NCBI RefSeq assembly: GCF_002090135.1 | Contig: NZ_BBRL01000004.1 | Location: 62,001 to 126,000, forward strand | Reading direction: 5' to 3' | Source of the DNA: Demequina sp. NBRC 110055 | GTDB taxonomy: Bacteria; Actinomycetota; Actinomycetes; Actinomycetales; Demequinaceae | DNA length: 64,000 nt | Shown here: positions 35,459 to 44,733 of the stretch, piece after piece | How positions within the stretch are numbered: position 1 is the stretch's first letter | Layout: each line of letters opens with the position of its first letter | The notes under the pieces: model-generated | Database searches by the model: none | What the model was told of the DNA's origin: nothing | The model's input: only the letters and a program-made list of their open reading frames with translations | Made by a program: the position numbers and the translations under genes

Positions 35459-36823
35459 TCAGGAAATCGCCAGACGCTCGGTCACGACGGAAGCCAGCGC
35501 CTGGGCGTGACGCTGCGCATCGGCCGGAGTCGAGGCCTCGACCATGACGCGCACCAGGGGCTCGGTGCCCGAGGGACGCAGCAGCACGCGGCCGGACTTG
35601 CCCAGTTCGCGGCGGGCGGCGCTCACGGCGCTCTGCACACCAGCGTCGGTGTGCACGCGGCTGCGGTCCACGCCCGAGACGTTCACGAGGATCTGCGGCA
35701 GCGTCTCAATGGTGGCGCACTGGTCGCGCAGCGGGCCCGACTCGCGCACCCGCGCGCCGATGAGCAGGCTCGTGAGCACGCCGTCGCCCGTCGTGGCGTA
35801 GTCGGACACGATCACGTGGCCCGACTGCTCGCCGCCCAGGCTGTAGCCGCCCTCGCGCATGGCCTCGAGCACGTAGCGGTCACCGACCGCGGACTCGATG
35901 ATCGTGATGCCCGCGGCGTCCATGGCGCGGTGCAGGCCCAGGTTGCTCATCACGGTGGCGACGAGCGTGTCGTGGTACAGGCTGCCGGCGTCCTTCATCG
36001 CGATCGCAAGCAGCCCCATGATCTGGTCGCCGTTCACGAGAGCGCCGGTGTGGTCGACCGCGAGGCAACGGTCCGCGTCACCGTCGTAGGCGATGCCGAA
36101 GTCGGCGCCCTCCTCGACGACCCGATCCTGCAACGCACCCATGTGGGTGGAGCCGGCGTTGTCGTTGATGTTGAGGCCGTCGGGCTGGTCATGAATCGCG
36201 ATCACCGTCGCGCCGGCAGCTGCGAGTGCCTGGGGACCCACGGTGGAGGCGGCACCGTGCGCGGTATCCACCACGATGGTGAGCCCAGTGAGCGGCTCCT
36301 CCGCGCCCGCGAAGGATCGCACCGCCGCCACCGAGTGATCGACGAAGTCGCTCGCGAGGTGCGAGGCATCCTGGATGGTGCCCACGGCCGCCCCGGTGGG
36401 GCGCTGCCACGGCTCGCGCAGCCGCTCCTCGATCTGGTCCTCGACCGCGTCGTCGAGCTTGTGACCGCCGCGCGCAAAGAACTTGATGCCGTTGTCCGGC
36501 ATGGGGTTGTGGGACGCGGAGATCACGACGCCCAGGTCGGCCTCGACGGCATCCGTGAGGTAGGCGACGCCCGGCGTGGGCAACACACCCACATCGAGGA
36601 CGTCCACGCCGGCGGACGCGAGGCCCGCCGCCACGGCGTGGGAAAGAAACTGGCCGGACACGCGGGTGTCGCGGCCCAGCACGGCCTTGGGGCGGTGCCC
36701 GGAGAACTCTCCGCGCTCCGCCAGGACCCTGGCCGCAGACACGGCGAGGTCCACGGCCAGCTCTGCCGTGACATCACGGTTAGCCAGGCCGCGGACCCCG
36801 TCCGTGCCGAAAAGTCGCGCCAT
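35459..36823 (-). CDS. glmM: Phosphoglucosamine mutase
   Basis: A 454-residue hexose phosphate mutase converting glucosamine 6-phosphate to glucosamine 1-phosphate for UDP-GlcNAc. It starts MARLFGTDGVRG, has the phosphoserine loop ISASHNPMPDNG with Ser104, the metal loop DGDADRCLAVD and the sugar loop GGEQSGH, and ends in the phosphate-binding RPSGTEPLVRVMVE. It follows rpsI by 13 bases, the common rplM-rpsI-glmM order. Confidence 0.97.
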   Translation of the reverse strand: MARLFGTDGVRGLANRDVTAELAVDLAVSAARVLAERGEFSGHRPKAVLGRDTRVSGQFLSHAVAAGLASAGVDVLDVGVLPTPGVAYLTDAVEADLGVVISASHNPMPDNGIKFFARGGHKLDDAVEDQIEERLREPWQRPTGAAVGTIQDASHLASDFVDHSVAAVRSFAGAEEPLTGLTIVVDTAHGAASTVGPQALAAAGATVIAIHDQPDGLNINDNAGSTHMGALQDRVVEEGADFGIAYDGDADRCLAVDHTGALVNGDQIMGLLAIAMKDAGSLYHDTLVATVMSNLGLHRAMDAAGITIIESAVGDRYVLEAMREGGYSLGGEQSGHVIVSDYATTGDGVLTSLLIGARVRESGPLRDQCATIETLPQILVNVSGVDRSRVHTDAGVQSAVSAARRELGKSGRVLLRPSGTEPLVRVMVEASTPADAQRHAQALASVVTERLAIS

Positions 36824-36836
36824 GCGCGGTTTCTGC

Positions 36837-37316
36837 TTAGCGCTTCGAGTACTGCGGAGCGCGGCGGGCCTTCTTGAGACCGGCCTTCTTGCGCTCGACC
36901 ACGCGAGCGTCGCGGGTGAGGAAGCCGGCCTTCTTGAGGGCCGGGCGGTTGGTCTCCTCGTCGATCTCGTTCAGCGCACGAGAGACGCCCAGGCGCAGTG
37001 CGCCGGCCTGACCCGAGGGGCCACCGCCGGTGATGCGGGCGTGCACGTCGAACTTGCCCTCGATGTCGAGGAGCGAGAACGGGTCGTTCACGAGCTGCTG
37101 GTGCACCTTGTTGGGGAAGTAGTCCTCCAGGGTGCGGCCGTTGATCTTCCACTGACCCGAGCCGGGGACCAGGCGCACACGCGCGATGGCCTCCTTGCGA
37201 CGGCCGAGGCCGGCGCCGGGAGCAATGGCCGAGGTGCCCTTGCCGCGCTCGGGCGCGGACTCGGAGGTGTACTCGGTGGGGGTGTCGTTCTCGACGGTGT
37301 CAGTCACGTCTGCCAC
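36837..37316 (-). CDS. rpsI: 30S ribosomal protein S9
   Basis: A 159-residue S9. The conserved body starts at [17 protein letters not shown] near residue 36 and ends with the SKR tail that reaches the P-site tRNA. The first 35 residues are an acidic/polar extension ([20 protein letters not shown]), common in actinobacteria. It is co-transcribed with rplM, 28 bases upstream. The start is GTG. Confidence 0.97.
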   Translation of the reverse strand: MADVTDTVENDTPTEYTSESAPERGKGTSAIAPGAGLGRRKEAIARVRLVPGSGQWKINGRTLEDYFPNKVHQQLVNDPFSLLDIEGKFDVHARITGGGPSGQAGALRLGVSRALNEIDEETNRPALKKAGFLTRDARVVERKKAGLKKARRAPQYSKR

Positions 37317-37344
37317 TTCAATCAGTCCTTGTGTCCGTCCGCGC

Positions 37345-37788
37345 TTACTGCGCGACCTGGGTGATCTCGAACGCCTGCGGCTGCTGCGCGGCGTGGGGGT
37401 GCTCAGAGCCGGCGTAGACCTTGAGCTTGGTCAGCTGGGCACGGCCAAGCTTGGTGCGGGGAAGCATGCCCTTGACGGCGTTCTCGATGACGCGCTGGGG
37501 GTTCTTCTCGAGGAGCTCGCCGATCGGCACGGCCTTGAGCCCGCCCGGGTGCCCCGAGTGACGGTAGACCATCTTGTCGGTGGACTTGTTGCCAGACAGC
37601 GAAATCTTGTCGGCGTTGATGACGATGACGAAGTCACCGCCGTCGACGTGGGGGGCGAAGGTCGCCTTGTGCTTGCCGCGGAGCAGCGAAGCGGCCTGGG
37701 AGGCCAGACGACCGAGAACCACGTCAGTAGCGTCGATGACGTACCAGTTCTTGGTGACGTCACCCGGCTTGGGAGAATACGTACGCAC
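37345..37788 (-). CDS. rplM: 50S ribosomal protein L13
   Basis: A 147-residue L13 of normal length, with [18 protein letters not shown] and the [13 protein letters not shown] loop. GTG start. A strong promoter lies about 118 bases upstream (37906-37935). rpsI and glmM follow. Confidence 0.97.
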   Translation of the reverse strand: MRTYSPKPGDVTKNWYVIDATDVVLGRLASQAASLLRGKHKATFAPHVDGGDFVIVINADKISLSGNKSTDKMVYRHSGHPGGLKAVPIGELLEKNPQRVIENAVKGMLPRTKLGRAQLTKLKVYAGSEHPHAAQQPQAFEITQVAQ

Positions 37789-37905
37789 TGTGAAGCCTTC
37801 TTACTTGTTAACGATGGGCGATGCGGGTGCATCGCGAGGTTCGGTCGGCGGGTCCTGCGGAGGCGAGTGGGAGACACTTCCAGCCGGAACGCACAACGAC
37901 AGACG

Positions 37906-37935
37906 ATTGTACCGGCGTGGTGGCTTGACGGTCAA
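37906..37935 (-). promoter_or_regulatory. Promoter of rplM-rpsI-glmM
   Basis: On the minus strand TTGACC, 18 bases, TACAAT: close to the sigma-70/SigA-type consensus. It would give a leader of about 110 bases before rplM. Confidence 0.8.
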
Positions 37936-37999
37936 TTCGTACCGAGCCCGTCATATGCGGGCAGTAGTGTCGCCTCACTATCGTCCCTCGGAGGCTGCC

Positions 38000-38692
38000 G
38001 TGACGTCCACTCGTCCCCTGCTCGTGCTGCACGTGAGCGACGCCCGGCCGCACGCCCCGGGCTACCAGCGCTTGCTCGATGAGCTCAACGCCGCGACGCT
38101 TGCGGCGGTGGCGGCGGCCGGCTGGCTGCCGGCACTCGTCGCGACGGCGAATGCCGATCTGGACGAGGTCGTCGAGATGGCGCGGGCGGCCGATGCAGTG
38201 GTCATCATGGGCGGTGAAGACGTCACCCCTGCGCTGTACGACGGGGCCGAGAGCTACACCGACGGTGGCCACCACGTCCCTCACTCCGACGCGGTGTTGC
38301 TGGCGGTCATCCGGGACGCGATTGCGCGCCGCGCTCCCCTTCTCGGAATCTGCCGCGGCCACCAGCTGCTCAACGTCGCGTGCGGCGGCACGCTGGTGCA
38401 GCACATGGAGGGTCACCGCCTTACCGGCGAGGACGTGTGGGTGCGCACGACCCTGAGCAATGACTCGACCCTCACACCCGGCGCGGGCGTGTGGTGCACC
38501 CATCACCAGGCGGTGGACGAGGTCGGGGCGAACCTGACGGTCGTGGCGCGCGCCACAGACGGCGTCGTCGAGGCGATCCGGCATGACCTCGCGCCCGTCC
38601 TGGGCATCCAATGGCACCCTGAGCATCCCGCGGTCGCGGCGGCAGAAATCCCGCCGCTCCTGGCCCGAGTGACGACCGCCGTCACCGCCTAA
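38000..38692 (+). CDS. Gamma-glutamyl-gamma-aminobutyrate hydrolase-like (peptidase C26)
   Basis: A 230-residue class I glutamine amidotransferase-fold hydrolase. The nucleophile is Cys118 in LLGICRGHQLLN; the His and Glu of the triad are in GIQWHPEHP near the C-terminus; MGGEDVTPALY is typical of the PuuD/C26 group. It would cleave gamma-glutamyl compounds such as gamma-glutamyl-GABA. The GTG at 38000 follows GGAGG. No other polyamine-degradation genes are seen, so the in vivo substrate is uncertain. Its end overlaps truA by four bases. Confidence 0.88.
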   Translation: MTSTRPLLVLHVSDARPHAPGYQRLLDELNAATLAAVAAAGWLPALVATANADLDEVVEMARAADAVVIMGGEDVTPALYDGAESYTDGGHHVPHSDAVLLAVIRDAIARRAPLLGICRGHQLLNVACGGTLVQHMEGHRLTGEDVWVRTTLSNDSTLTPGAGVWCTHHQAVDEVGANLTVVARATDGVVEAIRHDLAPVLGIQWHPEHPAVAAAEIPPLLARVTTAVTA

Positions 38693-39576
38693 TCGAGAGC
38701 CTCACGCCGTGCCCGCGTGAGCTCCGCACGCACGGCGAGCTCGGCATCGGCCGGATAGGAGACCTCTTCAAGGGTGAGCCCGTGTGCCGGGGCGACGGCC
38801 ACGCCTTGCGCACGGGCCTGCGTGGCGGCGACGGCCGCGAGCCAGTCGAGGTCGCGGCGCCCCGTGCCGATGGGCAGCACCGCGCCCACGAGCGAGCGCA
38901 CCATCGAGTGACAGAACGCGTCGGCGCGCACCGTGGCGACCACCAGGCCCGCGTCCGGTCCACTGTCCACCCTCGCCCACGAAAATTCGACGAGATCGCG
39001 GATCGTGGTCGCCCCCTCGCGCGCCTTGCAGAAGGCAGCGAAGTCCCGCAGCCCGGTCAGCGTCGCCGCTGCCTCGTTCAACGCGTCGACGTCGAGTGCA
39101 CCGTCGTGCCACAGGACGTGTCGACGCGTGAGGGGGTCCCGCAGCGGCCGCTGATCGCAGATGCGATAGGCGTAGCGGCGCTGGGTGGCAGAAAACCGTG
39201 CGTCGAACCCCGCGGCGGCGACATGGGCCTCGTGCACCACGATGTCAGCGGGCGTGGTGCCGTCGAGCCGGTCGCGTAGCCCCTCGGCTGGACTTCGCTC
39301 GGCCCGTCCCGGCATGCGTGCCCACACCTCGGCGGGGATGTCGACGTGGGCGACCTGGCCGCGCGCGTGAACCCCGGCATCGGTGCGTCCCGCCACGGTG
39401 AGGCGCAGGCCGAGCGGCTCGCCCGTCCCGGGGGCGCGGGCGATGCGCGCGAGCGCGACCTCCATCTCGCCTTGCACGGTCCGCAGCCCCGGCTGGGCGG
39501 CCCAGCCTGCGAAATCCGTGCCGTCGTAGGAGAACGCGAGACGGGCCCGCACGACCTGGCTGGATAGCTCGGTCAT
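38689..39576 (-). CDS. truA: tRNA pseudouridine synthase A
   Basis: A 295-residue TruA that makes pseudouridine at positions 38-40 of tRNA. The catalytic Asp66 is in AGRTDAGVHA; SYDGTDFAGW, RRYAYRI and FCHSMVRSLVGA are conserved. ATG at 39574-39576 (MTELSSQ) is preferred to an upstream GTG. It ends the ribosomal cluster after rplQ, a common position, and is convergent with the C26 hydrolase. Confidence 0.95.
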   Translation of the reverse strand: MTELSSQVVRARLAFSYDGTDFAGWAAQPGLRTVQGEMEVALARIARAPGTGEPLGLRLTVAGRTDAGVHARGQVAHVDIPAEVWARMPGRAERSPAEGLRDRLDGTTPADIVVHEAHVAAAGFDARFSATQRRYAYRICDQRPLRDPLTRRHVLWHDGALDVDALNEAAATLTGLRDFAAFCKAREGATTIRDLVEFSWARVDSGPDAGLVVATVRADAFCHSMVRSLVGAVLPIGTGRRDLDWLAAVAATQARAQGVAVAPAHGLTLEEVSYPADAELAVRAELTRARREALD

Positions 39577-39636
39577 GCGGGCCCGTCTCGTGAGTGGCGT
39601 CGACGCGCAGGTGACCCCGCGCATCGGCCGTCGGTC

Positions 39637-40158
39637 TTACTTGTCGTCGCCCTCGGCGGAAGCCTCGGTCTCGACGGCCTCGGTCTCGGTGGCCTCGGCC
39701 TCGACGGCGGGCGCCTCAACCTTCTCGGCCTTGGCCTTCTTGGGGGCAGCCTTCTTGGTGGCCTTCTCGGCCTCCTTGGTGACGGCCTTCTTGGCGGGGG
39801 CGCCGAACTCGACGAGCTCGATCACGGCCATGGGGGCGTTGTCGCCCTTGCGGTTACCGATCTTGGTGATGCGGGTGTAGCCGCCCTCACGCTCGGCAAA
39901 GCCGGGGCCGATCTCGGTGAACAGGGTGTGCACGACGCCCTTGTCCGAGAGGATCCCGAGCACGCGACGGCGCGAGGCAAGGTCGCCACGCTTGGCGAAC
40001 GTCACCAGACGCTCGGCGTAGGGACGCAGGCGCTTGGCCTTGGTGACGGTGGTGGTGATGCGGCCGTGCTCGAACAGGCTCTGCGCGAGGTTGGCGAGCA
40101 TCTGACGCTCGTGCGCAGGACCGCCGCCGAGACGGGCTCCCTTAGTGGGGGTAGGCAT
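39637..40158 (-). CDS. rplQ: 50S ribosomal protein L17 with C-terminal tail
   Basis: A 173-residue L17. The conserved domain covers about 1-117 ([20 protein letters not shown] in front). The last 55 residues are a low-complexity Ala/Lys then Glu/Ala tail, a feature of many actinobacterial L17 proteins. It follows rpoA by 18 bases. Confidence 0.97.
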   Translation of the reverse strand: MPTPTKGARLGGGPAHERQMLANLAQSLFEHGRITTTVTKAKRLRPYAERLVTFAKRGDLASRRRVLGILSDKGVVHTLFTEIGPGFAEREGGYTRITKIGNRKGDNAPMAVIELVEFGAPAKKAVTKEAEKATKKAAPKKAKAEKVEAPAVEAEATETEAVETEASAEGDDK

Positions 40159-40176
40159 GTTGCTTCGTTCTCCTTG

Positions 40177-41166
40177 TTACTCTTCGCTGCCCGAGAAGTA
40201 CACGCCCTGGCCGTTGGCGCCGAACTCGACGCCACCGTCCTTGAGCGAGAAGCCCAGCTCAGCGAGCTTCTCCTTGACCTCGGTGATCGACTTCTGCCCG
40301 AAGTTGCGGATGTCCATCAGGTCCGCCTCCGAGCGGGCGGTCAGCTCGCCCACGGTGTGAATGCCCTCGCGCTTGAGGCAGTTGTACGAGCGCTGGGTGA
40401 GGTTCAGCTCCTCGATGGGCTGGTTGTAGTCCTCTTCGAGCGACTCGTCGGTGTCCGACGGGCCGATCTCGATGCCCTCGGCGGCCTCGTTGAGGCCACG
40501 GGCGAGCGAGAACAGTTCAACCAGCGTCGAACCGGCCGAGGCCAGCGCGTCGCGAGCGGAGATCGAGTTCTTGGTCTCGACGTCGATGATGAGCTCGTCG
40601 AAGTCGGTGCGCTGCGCGACACGGGTCGCCTGCACCTTGTAGGTGACCTTGAGCACGGGCGAGTAGATCGAGTCGACGGGGATCTGGCCGATCTCGGCGT
40701 CGTAGCTCTTGTTCATCGAGGCGGGCACGTAGCCGCGGCCACGCTCGACGGTCAGCTCGACCTCGAAGCGGGCCTTCGAGTTGAGGGTCGCGACGTGCAG
40801 GTCGGGGTTGTGGATCTCGACACCGGCGGGCGGCGCGATGTCGGCGGCCGTGACGGCGCCGGCACCCGACTTGCGCAGGTACATCACGACGGGCTCGTCG
40901 TGCTCCGAGGAGACGACCAGGTTCTTGAGGTTCAGCAGGATCTCGGTGACATCCTCCTTCACGCCCTCGATCGTCGAGAACTCGTGAAGGACGCCCTCGA
41001 AACGCACCGACGTCACGGCCGCGCCCGGGATGGACGACAGCAGCGTGCGGCGCAGCGAGTTGCCGAGCGTGTAGCCGAAGCCAGGCTCGAGCGGCTTGAG
41101 GGAGAACTGCGAACGGTTGTCCGAAATGACCTTCTCGGTCAGCGTGGGACGCTGTGCGATGAGCAC
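40177..41166 (-). CDS. rpoA: RNA polymerase alpha subunit
   Basis: A 329-residue alpha subunit. The N-terminal dimerisation domain has [20 protein letters not shown], and the C-terminal domain has [21 protein letters not shown] (in part) for DNA and activator contacts. It starts with GTG. A repeat-built hairpin lies in the 183-base gap after rpsK, so alpha synthesis may be tuned separately from the ribosomal proteins. Confidence 0.98.
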   Translation of the reverse strand: MLIAQRPTLTEKVISDNRSQFSLKPLEPGFGYTLGNSLRRTLLSSIPGAAVTSVRFEGVLHEFSTIEGVKEDVTEILLNLKNLVVSSEHDEPVVMYLRKSGAGAVTAADIAPPAGVEIHNPDLHVATLNSKARFEVELTVERGRGYVPASMNKSYDAEIGQIPVDSIYSPVLKVTYKVQATRVAQRTDFDELIIDVETKNSISARDALASAGSTLVELFSLARGLNEAAEGIEIGPSDTDESLEEDYNQPIEELNLTQRSYNCLKREGIHTVGELTARSEADLMDIRNFGQKSITEVKEKLAELGFSLKDGGVEFGANGQGVYFSGSEE

Positions 41167-41257
41167 TGTTCATTTCCTTTCCGAGCACCCGCTATTTGAT
41201 GCTCGCAAGTCCTGCCGGATCGGTCCGTCAGGGTGGAGGTTCTTCAGTTGAAAGGAT

Positions 41258-41298
41258 CTTGACTGCGGCCGATGCCGTGGGCATCGGCCGCGGTCAAG
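41258..41298 (-). terminator. Repeat-built hairpin between rpsK and rpoA
   Basis: Arms of 19 bases (41258-41276 and 41280-41298) pair with one T-G wobble around a GTG loop; the core of each is GCGGCCGATGCC. It contains an exact copy of the dispersed repeat (41267-41280) and an inverted partner. No T-run follows on the minus strand, so it may be a weak attenuator or RNA-processing site rather than a full terminator. Confidence 0.65.
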
Positions 41299-41349
41299 GA
41301 GGCGGGGTCGCGGTGTGGGCTTCGTAGCCCGCGTCGCGGCCCCCGTTCG

Positions 41350-41739
41350 CTAGTTACGGCGACGCTTGGGAGGACGGCAGCCGTTGTGCGCCTGCGGGGT
41401 GACGTCCTTGATGGAGGTCACCTCGAGGCCGGCGGCCGTGAGCGAGCGGATCGCGGTGTCGCGACCGGAGCCCGGGCCCTTGACGAAGACGTCGACCTTG
41501 CTCATGCCGGCGTCCTGCGCGCGGCGAGCGGCGGCCTCGGCGGCCATCTGGGCGGCGTAGGGCGTCGACTTGCGCGAACCCTTGAAGCCCACCTGGCCGG
41601 AGGACGACCACGACACCACGGCGCCCGAGGGGTCCGTGATCGAGATGATCGTGTTGTTGAAGGTCGACTTGATGTGAGCCTGACCGTGCGCGACTGTCTT
41701 CTTGATCTTCTTGCGCGGCTTGCGCGTGGGAGCTGCCAT
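41350..41739 (-). CDS. rpsK: 30S ribosomal protein S11
   Basis: A 129-residue S11 with [16 protein letters not shown], the [14 protein letters not shown] loop and the [15 protein letters not shown]-terminus. It follows rpsM by three bases. No rpsD gene lies between it and rpoA; in many actinobacteria that gene is elsewhere. Confidence 0.98.
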   Translation of the reverse strand: MAAPTRKPRKKIKKTVAHGQAHIKSTFNNTIISITDPSGAVVSWSSSGQVGFKGSRKSTPYAAQMAAEAAARRAQDAGMSKVDVFVKGPGSGRDTAIRSLTAAGLEVTSIKDVTPQAHNGCRPPKRRRN

Positions 41740-41742
41740 GGC

Positions 41743-42111
<369 letters not shown>

Positions 42112-42148
42112 TGTCTTGCTTCTACTCCTCAGTAGTCGGAGGTCTGAC

Positions 42149-42224
42149 GCTCACACGTCCCGCGGGGTGTCTGGGTGCGGGCCCCGGCCTCCGAGCCGGG
42201 GGATTGCCTGAGGGCTGTGTGAGC
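42149..42224 (-). ncRNA. Structured leader before rpsM
   Basis: GCTCACAC (42149-42156) and GTGTGAGC (42217-42224) can pair and enclose a second stem CCCCGGC/GCCGGGG (42182-42188 with 42195-42201). In a ribosomal operon this is a candidate autoregulatory mRNA element; binding by S13 or another protein is not shown. Confidence 0.5.
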
Positions 42225-42243
42225 GCGGTCTGTCTTGAGTTGT

Positions 42244-42357
42244 CTAGCCCTGACGCTGCTTGTGGCGCAGGTTGTCGCAGATGACCATGACTCGGCCGTT
42301 ACGACGGATGACCTTGCACTTATCGCAGATGGGCTTGACGCTGGGCTTAACCTTCAT
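42244..42357 (-). CDS. rpmJ: 50S ribosomal protein L36
   Basis: A 37-residue protein, [20 protein letters not shown] at the front, with the zinc ligands Cys11, Cys14, Cys27 and the final histidine (ICDNLRH). It is the cysteine-containing, zinc-binding form. It lies between infA and rpsM. Confidence 0.97.
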   Translation of the reverse strand: MKVKPSVKPICDKCKVIRRNGRVMVICDNLRHKQRQG

Positions 42358-42408
42358 GATTCCTTCTTCGCCTCGGGGCGCCCAGACGCGGACGCACCGG
42401 GACGACGA

Positions 42409-42630
42409 TCACTTGTAGCGGTAGACGATGCGGCCGCGGGACAGGTCATACGGGCTCAACTCGACGACCACACGGTCCTCAGGGAGGATCCTGATGTAGT
42501 GCTGTCGCATTTTGCCCGAGATGTGCGCGAGGACGAGGTGCCCGTTGGTCAGTTCCACTCGGAACGACGCATTGGGCAGCGCCTCGACCACGGTGCCTTC
42601 GACCTCGATGACTCCGTCTTTCTTGGCCAT
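42409..42630 (-). CDS. infA: Translation initiation factor IF-1
   Basis: A 73-residue S1-fold factor that blocks the ribosomal A site during initiation. It begins [20 protein letters not shown] and ends [11 protein letters not shown], the usual length. It has its own strong promoter (42688-42716) rather than following map directly. rpmJ comes 51 bases after. Confidence 0.98.
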   Translation of the reverse strand: MAKKDGVIEVEGTVVEALPNASFRVELTNGHLVLAHISGKMRQHYIRILPEDRVVVELSPYDLSRGRIVYRYK

Positions 42631-42687
42631 GGACTCCACTCACGTTGGTTGACTGGTGTGAGGGCGCGCTAAAACGCCCGAGGATCT

Positions 42688-42716
42688 ACTATACGCGAGT
42701 GTCGCGCTTGACTCAA
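42688..42716 (-). promoter_or_regulatory. Promoter of infA-rpmJ-rpsM-rpsK
   Basis: On the minus strand TTGAGT, 17 bases, TATAGT, about 58 bases before infA. This is one of the best -35/-10 pairs in the window and lies in the gap left by the neighbouring repeat-protein gene. Confidence 0.85.
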
Positions 42717-42731
42717 GCGCGCGGGCGGAAC

Positions 42732-43040
42732 TCAGCGGTAGCCGTTGCGCAGGCGTTGCACGGCCGCATCGGCCAGGGCCGCATTGCGATGATCCGACAA
42801 CTTGCGTACTACCGACGACGGCGTGCGCGGGTTGCGCAGCAACGCGTGCAAGACATCCAGCGAAGGATCGTACCCGAGCGACATCAGCGCTGCCATGGGG
42901 GCGTCCGTCCGTGCGGCGACGGCGGCACGTACCTGGGGGTCGCGGTGCGCGGCGAGCGTCAGGAGTTCTGCAGACTCAAGGGAGGGGTCCTGGGCGAGGA
43001 CCGCTGCATCGGCGGTATCGCGCATCGGGGACATGCTCAC
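42732..43040 (-). CDS. Leucine-rich-repeat-variant protein 1 (short)
   Basis: A protein of about 102 residues built from repeats of roughly 24 residues with the pattern HRDPQVRAAVAARTDAP...LMSLG and DPSLDVLHALLRNPRTP...VRKL. This is the LRV (leucine-rich repeat variant) or HEAT-like helical pattern. There is no signal peptide. The GTG at 43038-43040 is chosen because AGAAGG lies nine bases upstream; a GTG at 43058 is possible. It is one of three related genes in the map-infA gap. Function is unknown; protein-protein binding is likely from the fold. Confidence 0.65.
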   Translation of the reverse strand: MSMSPMRDTADAAVLAQDPSLESAELLTLAAHRDPQVRAAVAARTDAPMAALMSLGYDPSLDVLHALLRNPRTPSSVVRKLSDHRNAALADAAVQRLRNGYR

Positions 43041-43162
43041 GGAAGGATCCCTTCTCACCTGGCTGTGGGGAGGATTTTACCCGTGCACGAGGTCAGCCGC
43101 CCAGCGAGCTGTGAAGAACGCCACGCGGCGCGCCGCACGCGATCCGTGCGCGCAGTGTCACG

Positions 43163-43849
43163 CTACGACGTGCCGACGGCAGGGGCCTGCGACGCCGGCG
43201 CCCACTGCCCGGCTGGCGTCGTGGAGGGTCGGGCCTGGGTGCGCCCCACGGCAGGACGCGGTGCAAGTGTCGCCGGCGCGACACGGCGCATCGGATGGGC
43301 CGCGTCTGCCTCCACGTTCGCCTGCACGTGGTGTAACGCCACGGTGTGGGGCCCGTCAACGTGGCCCCGGCCAGCATCCGCTGGCGCAGCACCGCTGAGG
43401 AGCGCGGCGTCACGCTCGGCCAACATGCGCTCGGCGAGGTGGCGCACCTCCTCGCGGCGGTGCCGAGTGAGGCGCTCGACGATCTCTCGCGGCGCCTCAA
43501 GGTTGCGGGCTACCGCCTTCACGACGTGGGGATCGCGATCGGACGCGAGATGTGCCAGCACCGTGCGGCCGGCACGGGCGTGGGCCGCCACGGCGATGCG
43601 CACCAGGGGGCGGGAGTCGTGTGCGAGCGCGGCCAGAACGCCAAAGGGGCAGTCGTCGCGGCGTGCGATGGCCTCGCGCACCGCGGCGTCCCGATGCTGC
43701 GACAGCGCGGACACCCGCTGACGCGACAGGCTCGCGGAACTCGCAAGGCTCAGGTCGGCCGACTCCCCACGTCCGCGTGTGGTGAGCGCGAGCCCCGAGC
43801 TCGCCATGTACGCCCGCGACCATGAGCCCTCGTCGTCCCTTGCCCCCAT
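43163..43849 (-). CDS. Leucine-rich-repeat-variant protein 2
   Basis: A 228-residue protein. Repeats (HRDAAVREAIARRDDCPFGV, DSRPLVRIAVAAHARAG, DRDPHVVKAVARNLEAP) fill about residues 45-145. The last 80 residues are Ala/Pro/Gly-rich and probably disordered. It shares the xxxVRxAIAxxxxxP pattern with the two neighbours and so is a paralogue. GAGGTG precedes the ATG by about six bases. Function unknown; no membrane segment. Confidence 0.7.
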   Translation of the reverse strand: MGARDDEGSWSRAYMASSGLALTTRGRGESADLSLASSASLSRQRVSALSQHRDAAVREAIARRDDCPFGVLAALAHDSRPLVRIAVAAHARAGRTVLAHLASDRDPHVVKAVARNLEAPREIVERLTRHRREEVRHLAERMLAERDAALLSGAAPADAGRGHVDGPHTVALHHVQANVEADAAHPMRRVAPATLAPRPAVGRTQARPSTTPAGQWAPASQAPAVGTS

Positions 43850-43989
43850 CGGAGCACCTCCTCAGCCTTGAGGATGAGACGTTACGTCGTCAAGGTGACG
43901 TGGAGGTGGCGGATACCAGGGGCGTTCATGAACATTGTGTGACGAGGAGGTCCGCGACGCTCGCCGAGCCCTCGTCACAGCGCCCGGAG

Positions 43990-44580
43990 TTATCGCGGCG
44001 GCAGACGGAACCCGCGGATGGGCGCGGTGCGCGTCGGTCGAGATGTGACGGCGTCTGATTCGGCGGCCGCTACCGCCGGCACCGGCTCGCCCGACGGGAA
44101 TTCCAGTACCACCGAGTCGCCCACGACGGCGACGTGTTCGTGGATCTCCGGTGCAGCGGCGGAGTGGGCGGGCGCAGGGTCCGCCGCAGTCGTGACAGCG
44201 CCGTTCAAGCGTGCGGCGGCCGCCGAGCGAACCTCGCTCTTGCGGTGGAACGCCAGCTTCTCGACGAGCGCCGCGGACAGCGAGGGGTTGCTCAGCAACG
44301 CCTCGAGCACCGGCACGTGGCGGTCGTTCACCAGGTGTTCCATGATCGGTGGTGTGGCGGTCGGGTTCCGCGCGATCGCTGCCCGTACCTCGGTCGCACG
44401 ATCGTGTGCCATCGTCACCATGATGCCCAGCGGCAGGTCGTCGCGCGCGGCAATCGCCTCCCGCACCAAGGCATTCTTGCTCGACGCCAACACCGTCACC
44501 TGAGTCCGATGCAGGCCGGGCTCCTGTGCCTGGCTGACCTCTTCGCTCGCGCCAGGCGCGTAGTTGAATCCGCGTGCCAT
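43990..44580 (-). CDS. Leucine-rich-repeat-variant protein 3
   Basis: A 196-residue protein. Repeats at about 25-125 (ALVREAIAARDDLPLGI, ATEVRAAIARNPTATPP, HVPVLEALLSNPSLSAALV and a partial HRKSEVRSAAAARL) again show the LRV pattern. The C-terminal 65 residues are low complexity with a short conserved-looking end (PIRGFRLPPR). It starts with ATG behind GAGGGAGA, 153 bases from the map stop. Its position next to map and before infA is unusual. Confidence 0.7.
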   Translation of the reverse strand: MARGFNYAPGASEEVSQAQEPGLHRTQVTVLASSKNALVREAIAARDDLPLGIMVTMAHDRATEVRAAIARNPTATPPIMEHLVNDRHVPVLEALLSNPSLSAALVEKLAFHRKSEVRSAAAARLNGAVTTAADPAPAHSAAAPEIHEHVAVVGDSVVLEFPSGEPVPAVAAAESDAVTSRPTRTAPIRGFRLPPR

Positions 44581-44733
44581 GGTCTCTCCCTCAGCCCGGG
44601 CGAACGACGGATGCGTACCGACCCGGTACCTGCCACCGTAGAGAGAGACGTTTGCGCCTGAATGGCACCGGCGTCACAGTCGCGTTTCGCGGTGTGCAAT
44701 ACGTCACACCGGAGCGCCGTGCTGGTGGCGGGG

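Noticed and set aside
41167-41349. Loss of rpsD between rpsK and rpoA as a deletion
   Set aside because: The location of rpsD varies among actinobacteria, so its absence here is not evidence of a deletion.
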